DNA of 64,000 nt from Bog-756 sp963699105 (GCA_963699105.1 CAVOTI010000005.1:682001-746000); one strand, 5' to 3'; shown: positions 42,501 to 51,241, numbered from the stretch's first letter. Program-made: numbers and translations. Notes: generated by a model not told the origin, from the letters alone.

Positions 42501-43862
42501 GTGGCGATCGTGGATCGGCGATGGTCGGCACTGCCGGTGCCCTATGCCATGGAGTTCCCGGACCGGGCTCGCAAAGAGCGCTATTTCGACCCGGACTTCT
42601 ACCAGATGGAGGTCGAACTGCTGTGGCCGAGGGTCTGGCAGATGGCATGCCGGCTCGAGGAGATTCCCCAGCCCAACGATTTCGTCGAGTATGAGATCTT
42701 CGACCAGTCGGTGGTCGTGGTCCGCACCGACGACCTGGGGGTGGTGGCGTTCCACAACACCTGCCGCCACCGTGGCGTCAGACTCGTCGAGGGCAGGGGG
42801 ACGTGCGAGAGCGGGTTCACCTGCCCGTTCCACGGGTGGTGCTATGGGCCGGACGGCAAGAACACGTTCGTCACCCAGTCGAAGACGTTCGCCCAACACA
42901 ACCTGGCTCCGCAGGATCTGGACCTCACCCCGGTGCGGTGCGAGGTGTGGGGCGGGTGCGCCTGGATCAATCTCGACGGTGATGCCCCGCCGTTGCGCCG
43001 GTGCATCGAGCCCTTCGCCACCGTCTTCGACGCCTGGCAGGTCGAATCGATGAGGGCCGAGTGGTGGTACGCCTGCCGTCTTCCCGTGAACTGGAAGCTG
43101 GCCGAAGAGGCGTTCATGGAGCAGTACCACGTGATCCAGACCCATCCCCAACTGGTCATCCCCGGAAGAGTGCGGCGCCAGGGCGGGGCCGTCGATCCAC
43201 GAGCCCTCATCGAGGCGGAGATCCACTATCTGCGAACCATGAGCGAGGGCATGGCCGGAATGGTCCACGCCAACGACGTACGGGTGGCCGAGGGGCTGGC
43301 CGACATCGAACTGCCGGCCGATCCCGAGCTGGCCATGTCCATCTGGAACCAGACCCTCAACGATGCCGTCGTGCGCTGGCACCGCCAGCGGGGCTCTGAC
43401 ATCCCCGACCTCAACGATCTCCAAGCCTCGGGACTCGACGAGCCGATGGGCTACTGCTTCCCGCACTACTTCATACTGCCCATGTACAGCAGCGCCTCCT
43501 CCTACCGCTTCCGTCCGCTCGGACCGGAAGAGACGCTGATGGAGATCTGGTCGCTGACCAGGTTCCCCAAGGGTGACGAGCCGGAGAGCCCGGCGCCACC
43601 CGAGCGGTGGGAATGCGACGACCCGCGGTGGCCACCCATCCCCGGCCAGGACTTTTCGAACCTCCCGAGACAGCAACGGGGCCTGCACGCCAGGGGGTTC
43701 GAGTACATGCGCCTGTCCGAACGGGCTGAGGGAGGGATCGCCAACTTCGAGCGGACGCTCGACGGCTTTCTGGCCGGCCTCCCGTACGAGAGGCTGCTGC
43801 CGGCCCTGCGTGCGGTCAACGTGAATCCCCTCGAGAGCCCCGTCGCCGACCTCGGACTCTGA
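42501..43862 (+). CDS. Rieske non-heme iron oxygenase, alpha subunit
   Basis: A 453-residue protein from the GTG at 42501, with AAAGGGGG 6 bases upstream. The Rieske ligands are CRH and CPFHGW, separated by 17 residues as usual. The mononuclear iron site is in LPVNWKLAEEAFMEQYHVIQTH, where the bridging acid is Glu instead of the usual Asp, and both His are present. A long insert (about residues 225-330: RVRRQGGAVDPRALIEAE onward) precedes the beta strands that end FRPLGPEETLMEIWSLTRFP. It is followed by a SnoaL-like gene and a P450. No ferredoxin or reductase gene is adjacent. It resembles the first Rieske protein at 18332 only in the core motifs. Confidence 0.9.
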   Translation: MAIVDRRWSALPVPYAMEFPDRARKERYFDPDFYQMEVELLWPRVWQMACRLEEIPQPNDFVEYEIFDQSVVVVRTDDLGVVAFHNTCRHRGVRLVEGRGTCESGFTCPFHGWCYGPDGKNTFVTQSKTFAQHNLAPQDLDLTPVRCEVWGGCAWINLDGDAPPLRRCIEPFATVFDAWQVESMRAEWWYACRLPVNWKLAEEAFMEQYHVIQTHPQLVIPGRVRRQGGAVDPRALIEAEIHYLRTMSEGMAGMVHANDVRVAEGLADIELPADPELAMSIWNQTLNDAVVRWHRQRGSDIPDLNDLQASGLDEPMGYCFPHYFILPMYSSASSYRFRPLGPEETLMEIWSLTRFPKGDEPESPAPPERWECDDPRWPPIPGQDFSNLPRQQRGLHARGFEYMRLSERAEGGIANFERTLDGFLAGLPYERLLPALRAVNVNPLESPVADLGL

Positions 43863-43915
43863 GAGCGGATCTCGATCGTGCACGGAACTGCGACCTGGCT
43901 CGGGGGACTGACCGG

Positions 43916-44344
43916 ATGGACATGACGATGACGCATGCCGATGTCACCGAGGGCGTCCGCGCCACCCTGGCCGTGTACACCCAGGCCCTGGACGACGGCC
44001 GGACCGACGACGTCGTCGCCACCTTCTGTGCCGACGGGACCATCGAGATCCCTGGCCTGGGCACCCACACCGGACGGGACGCCCTCCGCCAGGCCTACTC
44101 GGGATGGGAGCCGAAGCGACCCCAGCGCCACCTCGTCCTCAACACCGTCGTCCCCGAGTGGAGCGATACCGAGGCCACCGCCATCAGCGACGTGATCTTC
44201 CTCCTGCTGGGCAGGTCGGGCTGGGGGGTCCAGCTGGTGGGCCGATACCACGATGTCCTCCACTACGACGACGGCACGTGGAGGTTCCACCACCGTGCGG
44301 CCACATTCGTCACCGACCAACCGGCAGACAAAGGGAAGACATGA
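43916..44344 (+). CDS. SnoaL-like / NTF2-fold small protein
   Basis: A 142-residue protein of the alpha+beta-barrel NTF2 fold. It starts MDMTMTHADVTEGVRATLAV, then has YTQALDDGRTDDVVATFCAD and GTIEIPGLGTHTGRDALRQA, and ends with WGVQLVGRYHDVLHYDDGTW. This is the usual SnoaL_4 pattern. Such proteins act as small hydrolases, isomerases or cyclases; they are also the fold of Rieske dioxygenase beta subunits. Its place right behind a Rieske alpha gene (53 bases) makes a beta-subunit-like role possible. The stop overlaps the P450 start (ATGA). Confidence 0.85.
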   Translation: MDMTMTHADVTEGVRATLAVYTQALDDGRTDDVVATFCADGTIEIPGLGTHTGRDALRQAYSGWEPKRPQRHLVLNTVVPEWSDTEATAISDVIFLLLGRSGWGVQLVGRYHDVLHYDDGTWRFHHRAATFVTDQPADKGKT

Positions 44345-45645
44345 GCGACGACGCCACCTTCGACTACGACACCATCGACTTCTTCCGCGGCAACGAGCTC
44401 GTCGAAGATCCCTACCCCTACTTCGACTGGCTCCGCACCCAGTGCCCGGTTCACCGCGAGCCACAGCAGGGCGTCTACATGGTCACCGGGTACGACGCCG
44501 CCTGCACCGTCTACACCGACACCGACGCCTTCTCGTCGTGCAACTCGGTGACCGGACCGTTCCCGGGTTTTCCGGTGCCGTTGGCCGGCCGCGACGACGT
44601 GAGCGACCTGATCGAGGAACACCGCCACGAACTGCCGTTCAGCGACCAGCTCACCACCATGGACCCGCCGGCCCACCGAGACCACCGGCATCTGGTCATG
44701 CGGCAGCTCACCCCCAAGCGGCTGAAGGAGAACGAGGAGTTCGTCTGGCGTCTGGCCGACCGCCAGATCGACGAGGTCATGGGGACCGGCCAGTGCGAGC
44801 TGATCGGCGACTACGCCAACCCGTTCACGCTCTTCGTCATTGCCGACCTCCTGGGCGTCCCGGAAGAGGAACACCAGGAGTTCCGGGAGGCCCTGGCCCG
44901 ACGGCCCAGTAGCGGCGCAGTCGGAAGTACCAAGGACAATCTGTCCCACAGCCCGTTGGAATGGCTCTATGACCGGTTCAGCGGCTACATCGAGGATCGT
45001 CGGCGCCAGCCCCGCCCCGACGTGCTCACGGCCCTGGCCACCACCACGTTCCCCGATGGCTCGCTGCCCGAGGTCATCGACGTCGTCCGCGTCGCCGCCA
45101 ACGTCTTCGCCGCCGGGCAGGAGACGACGGTGCGGTTGCTCGGCACCGCCCTACAGCTCATCGGTGAGCGTCCAGATCTGCAGCAGCTTCTGCGAGAACG
45201 ACGGGAGCTGATCCCCAACTTCGTCGAGGAGACGCTCCGGATCGAAGCTCCGGTGAAAGGAGACTTCCGCCTGGCCCGCCACACCACGACCGTCGCCGGT
45301 GTCGACATCCCCGCCGGCGGGACGTTGATGGTGCTCAACGGGGCCGCCAACCGCGATCCCGACCACTTTGACGACCCGACCGAGTTCCGGGTCGACCGGG
45401 CCAACTCCCGCGAGCACCTGGCCTTCGGACGGGGAGTCCACAGTTGCCCCGGTGGGTCGCTGGCCCGCATGGAGGCGCGGGTCAGCATCGAGCGGCTTCT
45501 CGACCGCACCACCCAGATCGGCATCTCGGAGACGCACCACGGTCCCCCCGATGCCCGCCGTTACCACTACATGCCGACCTACATCCTCCGGGGTCTGACC
45601 CGCCTGCACCTCGAGCTGACCCCGGCTGGGACTCCGGCTCGCTGA
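44341..45645 (+). CDS. Cytochrome P450, paralogue 3 of a four-member subfamily
   Basis: A 434-residue P450 with all subfamily blocks: DTIDFFRGNELVEDPYPYFD, MVTGYDAACTVYTDTDAFSS, GPFPGFPVPLAG, LTPKRLKENEEFVWRLADRQ and ILRGLTRLHLELTP. Catalytic parts are AAGQETTVRLLG, EETLRIEAP and the heme loop FGRGVHSCPGGS with Cys369. It is closest to the member at 22327 in the I- to K-helix region (TALQLIGERPDLQQLLR against SALQLMAEDPELQQLLR). Its start overlaps the SnoaL-like gene, so Rieske, SnoaL-like and P450 proteins are made together. Ferredoxin supply must come from elsewhere. Confidence 0.92.
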   Translation: MSDDATFDYDTIDFFRGNELVEDPYPYFDWLRTQCPVHREPQQGVYMVTGYDAACTVYTDTDAFSSCNSVTGPFPGFPVPLAGRDDVSDLIEEHRHELPFSDQLTTMDPPAHRDHRHLVMRQLTPKRLKENEEFVWRLADRQIDEVMGTGQCELIGDYANPFTLFVIADLLGVPEEEHQEFREALARRPSSGAVGSTKDNLSHSPLEWLYDRFSGYIEDRRRQPRPDVLTALATTTFPDGSLPEVIDVVRVAANVFAAGQETTVRLLGTALQLIGERPDLQQLLRERRELIPNFVEETLRIEAPVKGDFRLARHTTTVAGVDIPAGGTLMVLNGAANRDPDHFDDPTEFRVDRANSREHLAFGRGVHSCPGGSLARMEARVSIERLLDRTTQIGISETHHGPPDARRYHYMPTYILRGLTRLHLELTPAGTPAR

Positions 45646-45727
45646 TGTCGATCCGCCGGCTGTCCCTCGACCCGTACCGCGCCCGGCGTGAGTCGTTCGC
45701 CGGCCGGCCTGGCCCGGAAAGCCGGTC

Positions 45728-46498
45728 ATGACATCGGATCGCCGTCCGCCGCAATTCCCCCAGTTCGAAGGAGTCGAGGACGAACGCCGGCACCGTAAGC
45801 AGCGGCTGGCGGCCGCCCTCCGGTTGTTCGGGGAGTTCGGATTCGACGAGGGGATGGCCGGTCACATCACGGCACGGGATCCCGAGCTTCTCGACCACTT
45901 CTGGGTCAACCCGCTGGGGATGAACTTCAAGCTCATCCGGGTGAAGGACCTCATCCTGGTCAACGACCGCGGTGAGGTCGTCGACGGCGACTGGCCGGTC
46001 AACGCCGCGGCCTTCGCCATCCACTCCCAGATCCACGCCGCCCGACCGGACGTGGTGGCGGCCGCCCATGCCCACTCCGTTCACGGCAAGGCATGGTCGT
46101 CCCTGCGGCGCCCGCTCGATCCGCTGACCCAGGACTCGTGTGCCTTCTACGGCGATCACGCGGTGTTCGACGACTACACCGGGGCCGTGCTCGAGCTGGA
46201 GGAGGGCAAACGCATCGCTCACGCCCTCGGTCCCAACAAAGCCGTCATCCTGTCGAACCACGGCCTGCTGACCGTCGGGCGGACGTCGGTCGACGAAGCA
46301 GCCTGGTGGTTCATCACCATGGAGCGCACCTGCCAGGCCCAGCTGCTGGCCGAGGCGGCGGGTACGCCCGTGCTCATCGATCGCCAACAGGCGGAGAAGA
46401 CGGCGCCACAGGTCGGGCCGCCGATGGCGGGATGGCGGGCGTTCCAACCGCTCTACCAGTGGATCGTGAAGGTCCAACCCGATCTACTCGACGAGTGA
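45728..46498 (+). CDS. Class II aldolase/adducin family protein
   Basis: A 256-residue protein of the fuculose-aldolase fold. MAGHITARDPE, FWVNPLGMNF and DLILVNDRGEVVDGD belong to the N-terminal half. The zinc-binding His are in AAHAHSVHGKAW, and the third in LSNHGLLTVG. The family cleaves aldols or decarboxylates sugar-like acids; several members occur in aromatic and steroid catabolic clusters with unknown substrates. It lies 82 bases behind the P450 gene on the same strand and 54 bases before the ABM gene. A retro-aldol cleavage of a ring-opened intermediate is possible. Confidence 0.87.
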   Translation: MTSDRRPPQFPQFEGVEDERRHRKQRLAAALRLFGEFGFDEGMAGHITARDPELLDHFWVNPLGMNFKLIRVKDLILVNDRGEVVDGDWPVNAAAFAIHSQIHAARPDVVAAAHAHSVHGKAWSSLRRPLDPLTQDSCAFYGDHAVFDDYTGAVLELEEGKRIAHALGPNKAVILSNHGLLTVGRTSVDEAAWWFITMERTCQAQLLAEAAGTPVLIDRQQAEKTAPQVGPPMAGWRAFQPLYQWIVKVQPDLLDE

Positions 46499-46552
46499 GT
46501 GACGTCGGTTCCGGGATTTTCCGTTACACAGTCGCCAACCGAGGAGGTTCAG

Positions 46553-46861
46553 ATGATCGTCGTCATCGTCAAACAGCCGGTACGGGCCAAGTACGCCGAC
46601 GACTTCCCTGCCCTGGTGGAGGAGTTCACCACCGCCACCCGAGCAGAGCCGGGGAACATCTCGTTCGATTGGTACCGGAGTGCTGAAGACCCCAACCTGT
46701 GGATTCTCATCGAGGTCTTCCGCGATCGACAGTCAGGAGACGCCCATGTCGAGTCGGCCCACTTCAAGACGGCCATGGAGCAGATGCCCCGCCTGCTGGC
46801 CGCCGCTCCGGAGCTGATCAACGTCGAGGTTCCCGGCGACAGCTGGTCTCAGATGGGCTGA
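46553..46861 (+). CDS. Antibiotic biosynthesis monooxygenase (ABM)-domain protein
   Basis: A 102-residue ferredoxin-like-fold protein. The ATG at 46553 has GGAGG at the right distance, whereas the frame open from 46499 lacks one. Typical parts are VIVKQPVRAKYADDFPALVE, EPGNISFDWYRSAEDPN, WILIEVFRD and HVESAHFKTAMEQMP. Such dimeric proteins oxidise quinol-like compounds without cofactor, or simply bind aromatic ligands. Its operon position after oxygenases and an aldolase suggests work on an aromatic or quinol intermediate. Confidence 0.88.
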   Translation: MIVVIVKQPVRAKYADDFPALVEEFTTATRAEPGNISFDWYRSAEDPNLWILIEVFRDRQSGDAHVESAHFKTAMEQMPRLLAAAPELINVEVPGDSWSQMG

Positions 46862-46928
46862 TCCGGCTGGAGGGTTCGTCCCTCACCAGAGTCGTCATCA
46901 TCCCCCGACTTCGATCAGGAGGTAGAAA

Positions 46929-48350
46929 GTGGACACCACCCGGCGGGCGACGTTCGAGGAGATTCCCGGCACCGCACCCGACGTCATGCGCGATTACGAT
47001 CTGGCCACGCTCGGGTACCAGGAGAGCGAGTTCAGCGTGGAGGGGATCGCCACCTCGTTCGTACTGACCGGCGAGCGGGGGCCGGACGGTGATTGGGACG
47101 TGGTACCCGGTGCCGAGGCGCCGTTCCGGACTCGGTTCGCCGTGCGACGTCCTCTCGACTCGGACCGGTTCAGCGGCACCGTCGTGGTGGAGTGGCACAA
47201 CGTCTCGGCCGGCATCGACGCCGCCCCCGACTGGGGGTTCTTCCACCGCCACCTGGCGGCCGAGGGACATGCCTGGGTCGGCGTTTCCGTGCAGAAGGTC
47301 GGTATCGACGGAGGGGGGTTTGCCGAGAGCATCCATCTCAAACTCCTGGCCCCCGAACGCTATGGACACCTCCAGCACCCCGGTGACGCCTGGTCCTTCG
47401 ACATCTTCACCCAGGTCGGCACGTTGCTCCGGGCCCCCGGCCACCAGAGCCCGCTGGGCGGGCTGGCACCCGACACCCTGATCGCCGTGGGCGAATCGCA
47501 GTCCGCCGCCGGCCTGGTCACGTATATCAACGCAGTCGATCCGCTGGCCCAGCTGTTCGGCGGCTTCCTGGTGCACGGACGACCCGGGGTCGGTGTTTCC
47601 ATCGACGGTCAATTCGCCTCTCCCGGTGAAGGGTTTGCCGGGGTCCACCGGGCCATCTCGGCCCGAGGTGAGCGCATCCGCCGAGACGCACGGGTGCCGG
47701 TGCTGGTGCTGCAGAGCGAGACCGACGTCATCCTCCTCGGGGGCGGCCTGGCCCGGCAACCAGACGGCGACCACATCCGGACATGGGAGATCGCCGGGTC
47801 GGCCCACGCCGACACGTACACGGTGGGCGCCGGTCGTCATGACGACGGGACCGTCGGCCCACAACGCCTGGCCGAGCTGCTGGCCCCGACCACCAACCTC
47901 ATGATCGAGAACACGGACACTCCCATCAACTCTGGCCCCCAGCAGCATTACGTCTCTCAGGCGGCGCTGGCCCACCTGACCCGCTGGGCGACCGGGGGCC
48001 CACCGCCGCCGGCGGCGCCCCGGCTGGTCGTCGACCAGGGAGGGACGGGCTTCCGCCTGGACGAGAACGGGCTGGCAGTCGGTGGCATTCGCACTCCTTG
48101 GGTGGAGGTGCCGACGGCCGTGCTGTCGGGGCTCGGTCAGAGGGGCGAGTCCTTCGCCATGCTCTTCGGTCGCACCGATCCCTTCGGCGAGGACCAGCTG
48201 ACGAGGCTCTATCCCGGTGGCAAGGCGGAATACCTGAAACGGTTCGAGGACTCTCTCGACTCCACCATCGCCGCCGGTTTCATCCTCGAGGACGACCGAG
48301 AGGAGATCCTGGCGGTGGCGGCCTTCTCGTATCCGCTACGCGTCATCTGA
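46929..48350 (+). CDS. Alpha/beta hydrolase domain protein (PF20091-like)
   Basis: A 473-residue protein from the GTG at 46929, with AGGAGG 7 bases upstream. It contains GTVVVEWHNVSAGIDAAPDW, an aromatic-rich loop, a nucleophile elbow IAVGESQSAAGLV (Ser in G-E-S-Q-S) and the probable catalytic His in IAGSAHADTY. This matches the large alpha/beta hydrolase domain family found in actinobacteria and some proteobacteria, whose substrates are unknown. It is the last gene of the plus-strand run from 42501. Hydrolysis of the ester made by the Baeyer-Villiger enzyme is a reasonable idea. The next gene is convergent, 24 bases away. Confidence 0.83.
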   Translation: MDTTRRATFEEIPGTAPDVMRDYDLATLGYQESEFSVEGIATSFVLTGERGPDGDWDVVPGAEAPFRTRFAVRRPLDSDRFSGTVVVEWHNVSAGIDAAPDWGFFHRHLAAEGHAWVGVSVQKVGIDGGGFAESIHLKLLAPERYGHLQHPGDAWSFDIFTQVGTLLRAPGHQSPLGGLAPDTLIAVGESQSAAGLVTYINAVDPLAQLFGGFLVHGRPGVGVSIDGQFASPGEGFAGVHRAISARGERIRRDARVPVLVLQSETDVILLGGGLARQPDGDHIRTWEIAGSAHADTYTVGAGRHDDGTVGPQRLAELLAPTTNLMIENTDTPINSGPQQHYVSQAALAHLTRWATGGPPPPAAPRLVVDQGGTGFRLDENGLAVGGIRTPWVEVPTAVLSGLGQRGESFAMLFGRTDPFGEDQLTRLYPGGKAEYLKRFEDSLDSTIAAGFILEDDREEILAVAAFSYPLRVI

Positions 48351-48374
48351 CGGGACCGGACCTTTCCGAGCCGT

Positions 48375-49118
48375 TCAGATGTACATGCCGCCGTTGACGC
48401 CGATCACCTGACCGGTGATGTAGCTGCCGCCTTCCGAACACAGGAACGAGCACGCCGCGGCGATGTCGGCCGGCGTTCCGGCCCGGCCCACGGGAACCAT
48501 GGGACCGACCACGGCGACGCCGGGGAAGTCGCCGGCGGCCTCCGCCTTGTGGACCATCGGGGTGTCGACCAGGCTGGGCGGGATGGTGTTGACGGTGATG
48601 CCGCTCCGGGCGAGGTCGACGGCCAGGGCCTTGGTGAGCCCGATGACACCACCCTTGGATGCCACGTAGTGGGCCATGTTGGGCGCCCCGGACTGGGCGC
48701 TCGAGGAGGAGATGGTGACGATGCGCCCCCACCCGGCGGTCAGCATGTCGGGAAGTGCGGCCTGGACGCAGGTGAACGTCCCGGTGAGGTTGACCCCGAT
48801 GATGCGGTCCCACAGGTCACCGGAGATGTCGAGGACCGGGGTGAAGGCTTCGATCCCGGCGCTGGTGACGAGGATCTCGACCGGGCCGAGCTCGGCCCGG
48901 ACCCGATCGAATCCGGCCACCACCGACTGCCGGTCGGACACGTCGACCTCGACCGCCACCGCCGTGGCACCCTGGTTCTGCAGTTCGACGGCCGCCGCCT
49001 CGGCCGCCGCTCGGTTGTTGTCCACGATGGCTAGGCGATGGCCATCGTCGGCGAACCCGCGGGCGACACCGAGTCCGATGCCCGAGGCCCCGCCGGTGAC
49101 TACGGCCACCCGGCTCAC
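48375..49118 (-). CDS. Short-chain dehydrogenase/reductase
   Basis: A 247-residue SDR from the GTG at 49118 (VSRVAVVTGGASGIGLGVAR). It has TGGASGIG, an Asp at the end of strand 2 (LAIVDNNRAAA, NAD type), TSAGIEAFTPV, the catalytic Ser in TISSSSAQSGAP, Tyr-x3-Lys in AHYVASKGGVIG and GQVIGVNGGMYI. The start overlaps the stop of the P450 gene upstream (GTGA), so P450 and SDR are coupled, like the pair at 9875/11068. Probable role: oxidising the hydroxylated product of that P450. Confidence 0.9.
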   Translation of the reverse strand: MSRVAVVTGGASGIGLGVARGFADDGHRLAIVDNNRAAAEAAAVELQNQGATAVAVEVDVSDRQSVVAGFDRVRAELGPVEILVTSAGIEAFTPVLDISGDLWDRIIGVNLTGTFTCVQAALPDMLTAGWGRIVTISSSSAQSGAPNMAHYVASKGGVIGLTKALAVDLARSGITVNTIPPSLVDTPMVHKAEAAGDFPGVAVVGPMVPVGRAGTPADIAAACSFLCSEGGSYITGQVIGVNGGMYI

Positions 49119-50401
49119 TGGATCGCCTCGGCCAGGTCGAACTCGAGGTACAGCTTGGACAGCCCACGGAGGATCCAGGTCGGTTCGTACTGGAACCGAC
49201 GAGCACCGGGAGGCCCGTGGTGTTCCTCGGACAGGCGGATGTTCCGGGTCCGGTGGAGAATACGCTCGATACTGACCCGCCCCTCGGCCCGGGCCAACGG
49301 TCCGCCCGGACACGAATGGGCGCCCCGACCGAAGGCCACGTGGGACTGGACGTTGGGGCGATCGATGCGGAACTCGGCGGGGCACTCGAAATGGCGGGGG
49401 TCGCGGTTGGCGGCCCCGTTGAGCAGCATGACCGGTGTGCCGGCGGTGATCTCCGTGCCGCCCACGGAGGTTGTGCGACGGGCCAGGCGGAAGTCGGCCT
49501 TCACCGGGCTCTCCACCCGCAGGACCTCTTCCAGGAAGTCGGGGATTCGATCCCGGTCGGCCCGCAGCTCGTCCTGCAACTCGGGATGCTCGGCCAGGTG
49601 CTTCAGAGCCGCCGCCAGAAGACGGGCGGACGTCTCCTGCCCGGCCGCGAACAGGAAGGTGGCCGTCCGCACCACCGAGGTGACCTCGGGGGTCGTGCCG
49701 TCGGCATAGGTGGCCAGAGCCAGGTCGGTGAGCACGTCCTGGCGGGGCTGGCGCCGCCGGTCCTCGATGTACTCGGCGAACCACTCGTCCAGCCAGGCCA
49801 GCGGGTTCTCACCCGGGCTGCTGTCCTCACCGGCGCCGACGCCGCCCGGGGAGTGGCTCAACCCGAAGCCCTGGCGGAAGCGCTGGTGGTCCTTCTCCGG
49901 CACTCCCAGCAGATCGGCGACCACCAGCATGGCGAACGGTTGGGTGAAGGCGGTGATGAACTCGCACCTGCCGTCGCCCAGGAACTCGTCGAGCTGCTCG
50001 TCGGCCAGGCGCCAGATGAACTCCTCGTTGTCCTTCAGCCGCTTGGGGGTGATCAGCCGCATGAGCAGTCCCCGCTCCCGGGTGTGGTCGGGCGGGTCCA
50101 TGGTCACCATGTGCTCGTGCATCGGGAGCTGATCCCGGTAGCGATCGACGATGTCACCGACATCATCGCCCTCCAGCGGCACCGGAAAGGCGGCGAACGG
50201 GCCGATGACCGAGTTGCACGACGAGAACGTCTCGTTGTCCCGGTACACCTCGCTCGTCTCGTCGTAGCCGGTCACCGCCACCACCCCCAAGTGGGGAAGC
50301 TGGAGAACCGGGCATTCCGATCGCAGCTCCTCGAAGTACGGGTACGGGTCCTCGACCAACGACTCGTCGAAGAAGAAGTCGGTCGTCTGCCAGTCGGCCA
50401 T
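49115..50401 (-). CDS. Cytochrome P450, paralogue 4 of a four-member subfamily
   Basis: A 428-residue P450 starting MADWQTTDFFFDESLVEDPY. It shares GPFAAFPVPLEGDDV, LLMRLITPKRLKDNEEFIWR and ILRGLSKLYLEFDL with the other members but is the most divergent (VVAVTGYDETSEVYRDNE). The I-helix reads AAGQETSARLLA, with Ser replacing the second Thr. EEVLRVESP and the heme loop FGRGAHSCPGGP (Cys364) are intact. An insert with GGVGAGEDSSPGENPL follows the F-G region. It is divergent from a TetR gene; a partly palindromic site lies between them. Confidence 0.92.
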   Translation of the reverse strand: MADWQTTDFFFDESLVEDPYPYFEELRSECPVLQLPHLGVVAVTGYDETSEVYRDNETFSSCNSVIGPFAAFPVPLEGDDVGDIVDRYRDQLPMHEHMVTMDPPDHTRERGLLMRLITPKRLKDNEEFIWRLADEQLDEFLGDGRCEFITAFTQPFAMLVVADLLGVPEKDHQRFRQGFGLSHSPGGVGAGEDSSPGENPLAWLDEWFAEYIEDRRRQPRQDVLTDLALATYADGTTPEVTSVVRTATFLFAAGQETSARLLAAALKHLAEHPELQDELRADRDRIPDFLEEVLRVESPVKADFRLARRTTSVGGTEITAGTPVMLLNGAANRDPRHFECPAEFRIDRPNVQSHVAFGRGAHSCPGGPLARAEGRVSIERILHRTRNIRLSEEHHGPPGARRFQYEPTWILRGLSKLYLEFDLAEAIQ

Positions 50402-50446
50402 CCCGGTCTCACTTTCGCACCGTTGCTGCGCACCCGCACAGCAAAA

Positions 50447-50462
50447 CTGAGCAACTGCTTAG
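50447..50462. promoter_or_regulatory. Inverted repeat in the P450/TetR divergent promoter
   Basis: CTGAGCAACTGCTTAG (50447-50462) pairs at 12 of 16 positions with its reverse complement. It lies in the middle of the 93-base gap between the P450 (minus) and the TetR gene (plus), the usual place for a TetR autoregulatory operator. The sequence differs from the ACCGACCGGT sites, so this TetR likely controls its own promoter pair. Confidence 0.5.
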
Positions 50463-50494
50463 CACCGGTCCCGGCGGTGTGGCAAGGTATCGCG

Positions 50495-51100
50495 GTGACG
50501 CCCGCCGCCTCCTCGCCCCGCCGTATCGGTGCCACCGACTCCAAGACCCGCGCCCAGCTGATCGAGGCCGCCGAGCTCCTGCTGCTCGAGGACGGATACG
50601 CCGCCGTCACCTCGCGCCGGGTGGCAGCCAGGGCCGCCCTCAAACCCCAGCTCGTCCACTACTACTTCCGGACCATGGACGACCTATTCCTCGAGGTCTT
50701 CCGCCGTCGGGCCGAGGAGAACGTGGCCCGGGTGGAACGGGCCATCGCCACCGACGGATCCCTGCGGGCGCTGTGGCAGCTCAACGCCGACCTCCGCGGG
50801 GCCAGATTCAACATCGAATTCGTGGCCCTGGCCAATCACCGAAAGGCAATCCGTACCGAAATCGCTCGATACGCCGAGCGCTTCCGGGCCGCTCAGCTGG
50901 AAGCCGTGACCGCCGCCCTCGACGGGCTGGGCGTCACCGCCGACCAGCTCCCGCCGATCGTCGCCCTACTCATGATGACAGGGCTGACCCAGGTGTTCGC
51001 CCTGGAGGACGCCCTCGGCGTGACAGCCGGCCACGACACCACCCGTTCGTTCATCGAGCGGACCATCGACCGGATCGATCCAACCTCTGCCGATGTCTAG
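50495..51100 (+). CDS. TetR family transcriptional regulator
   Basis: A 201-residue regulator from a GTG at 50495 (VTPAASSPRRIGATDSKTRA). DNA-binding domain: RAQLIEAAELLLLEDGYAAV, TSRRVAARAALKPQLVHYYF and RTMDDLFLEVFRRR. The C-terminal half includes FVALANHRKAIRTEIARYAE and a hydrophobic IVALLMMTGLTQVFAL helix. The open frame extends far upstream across the P450 gene on the other strand, so the start rests on homology and the promoter gap. It probably represses the divergent P450-SDR operon (50401-48375). Confidence 0.87.
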   Translation: MTPAASSPRRIGATDSKTRAQLIEAAELLLLEDGYAAVTSRRVAARAALKPQLVHYYFRTMDDLFLEVFRRRAEENVARVERAIATDGSLRALWQLNADLRGARFNIEFVALANHRKAIRTEIARYAERFRAAQLEAVTAALDGLGVTADQLPPIVALLMMTGLTQVFALEDALGVTAGHDTTRSFIERTIDRIDPTSADV

Positions 51101-51241
51101 TACCGGTGCGGCGGAGTCGACAGGGTCGACAGGGGCGGCGGCCGGAGCACCGACCAGGCGGCGGGAGGTCGTGGACAGCGGGCACGGCGGTGGAACGGCG
51201 TGTATCAATTGACTGACTCGAGCGCAGGGAAGGGAAACCCG

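Noticed and set aside
49217..50494. Upstream extension of the TetR frame through the P450 gene
   Set aside because: The extension is antisense to a P450 with all motifs intact. The TetR homology begins only after the GTG at 50495.
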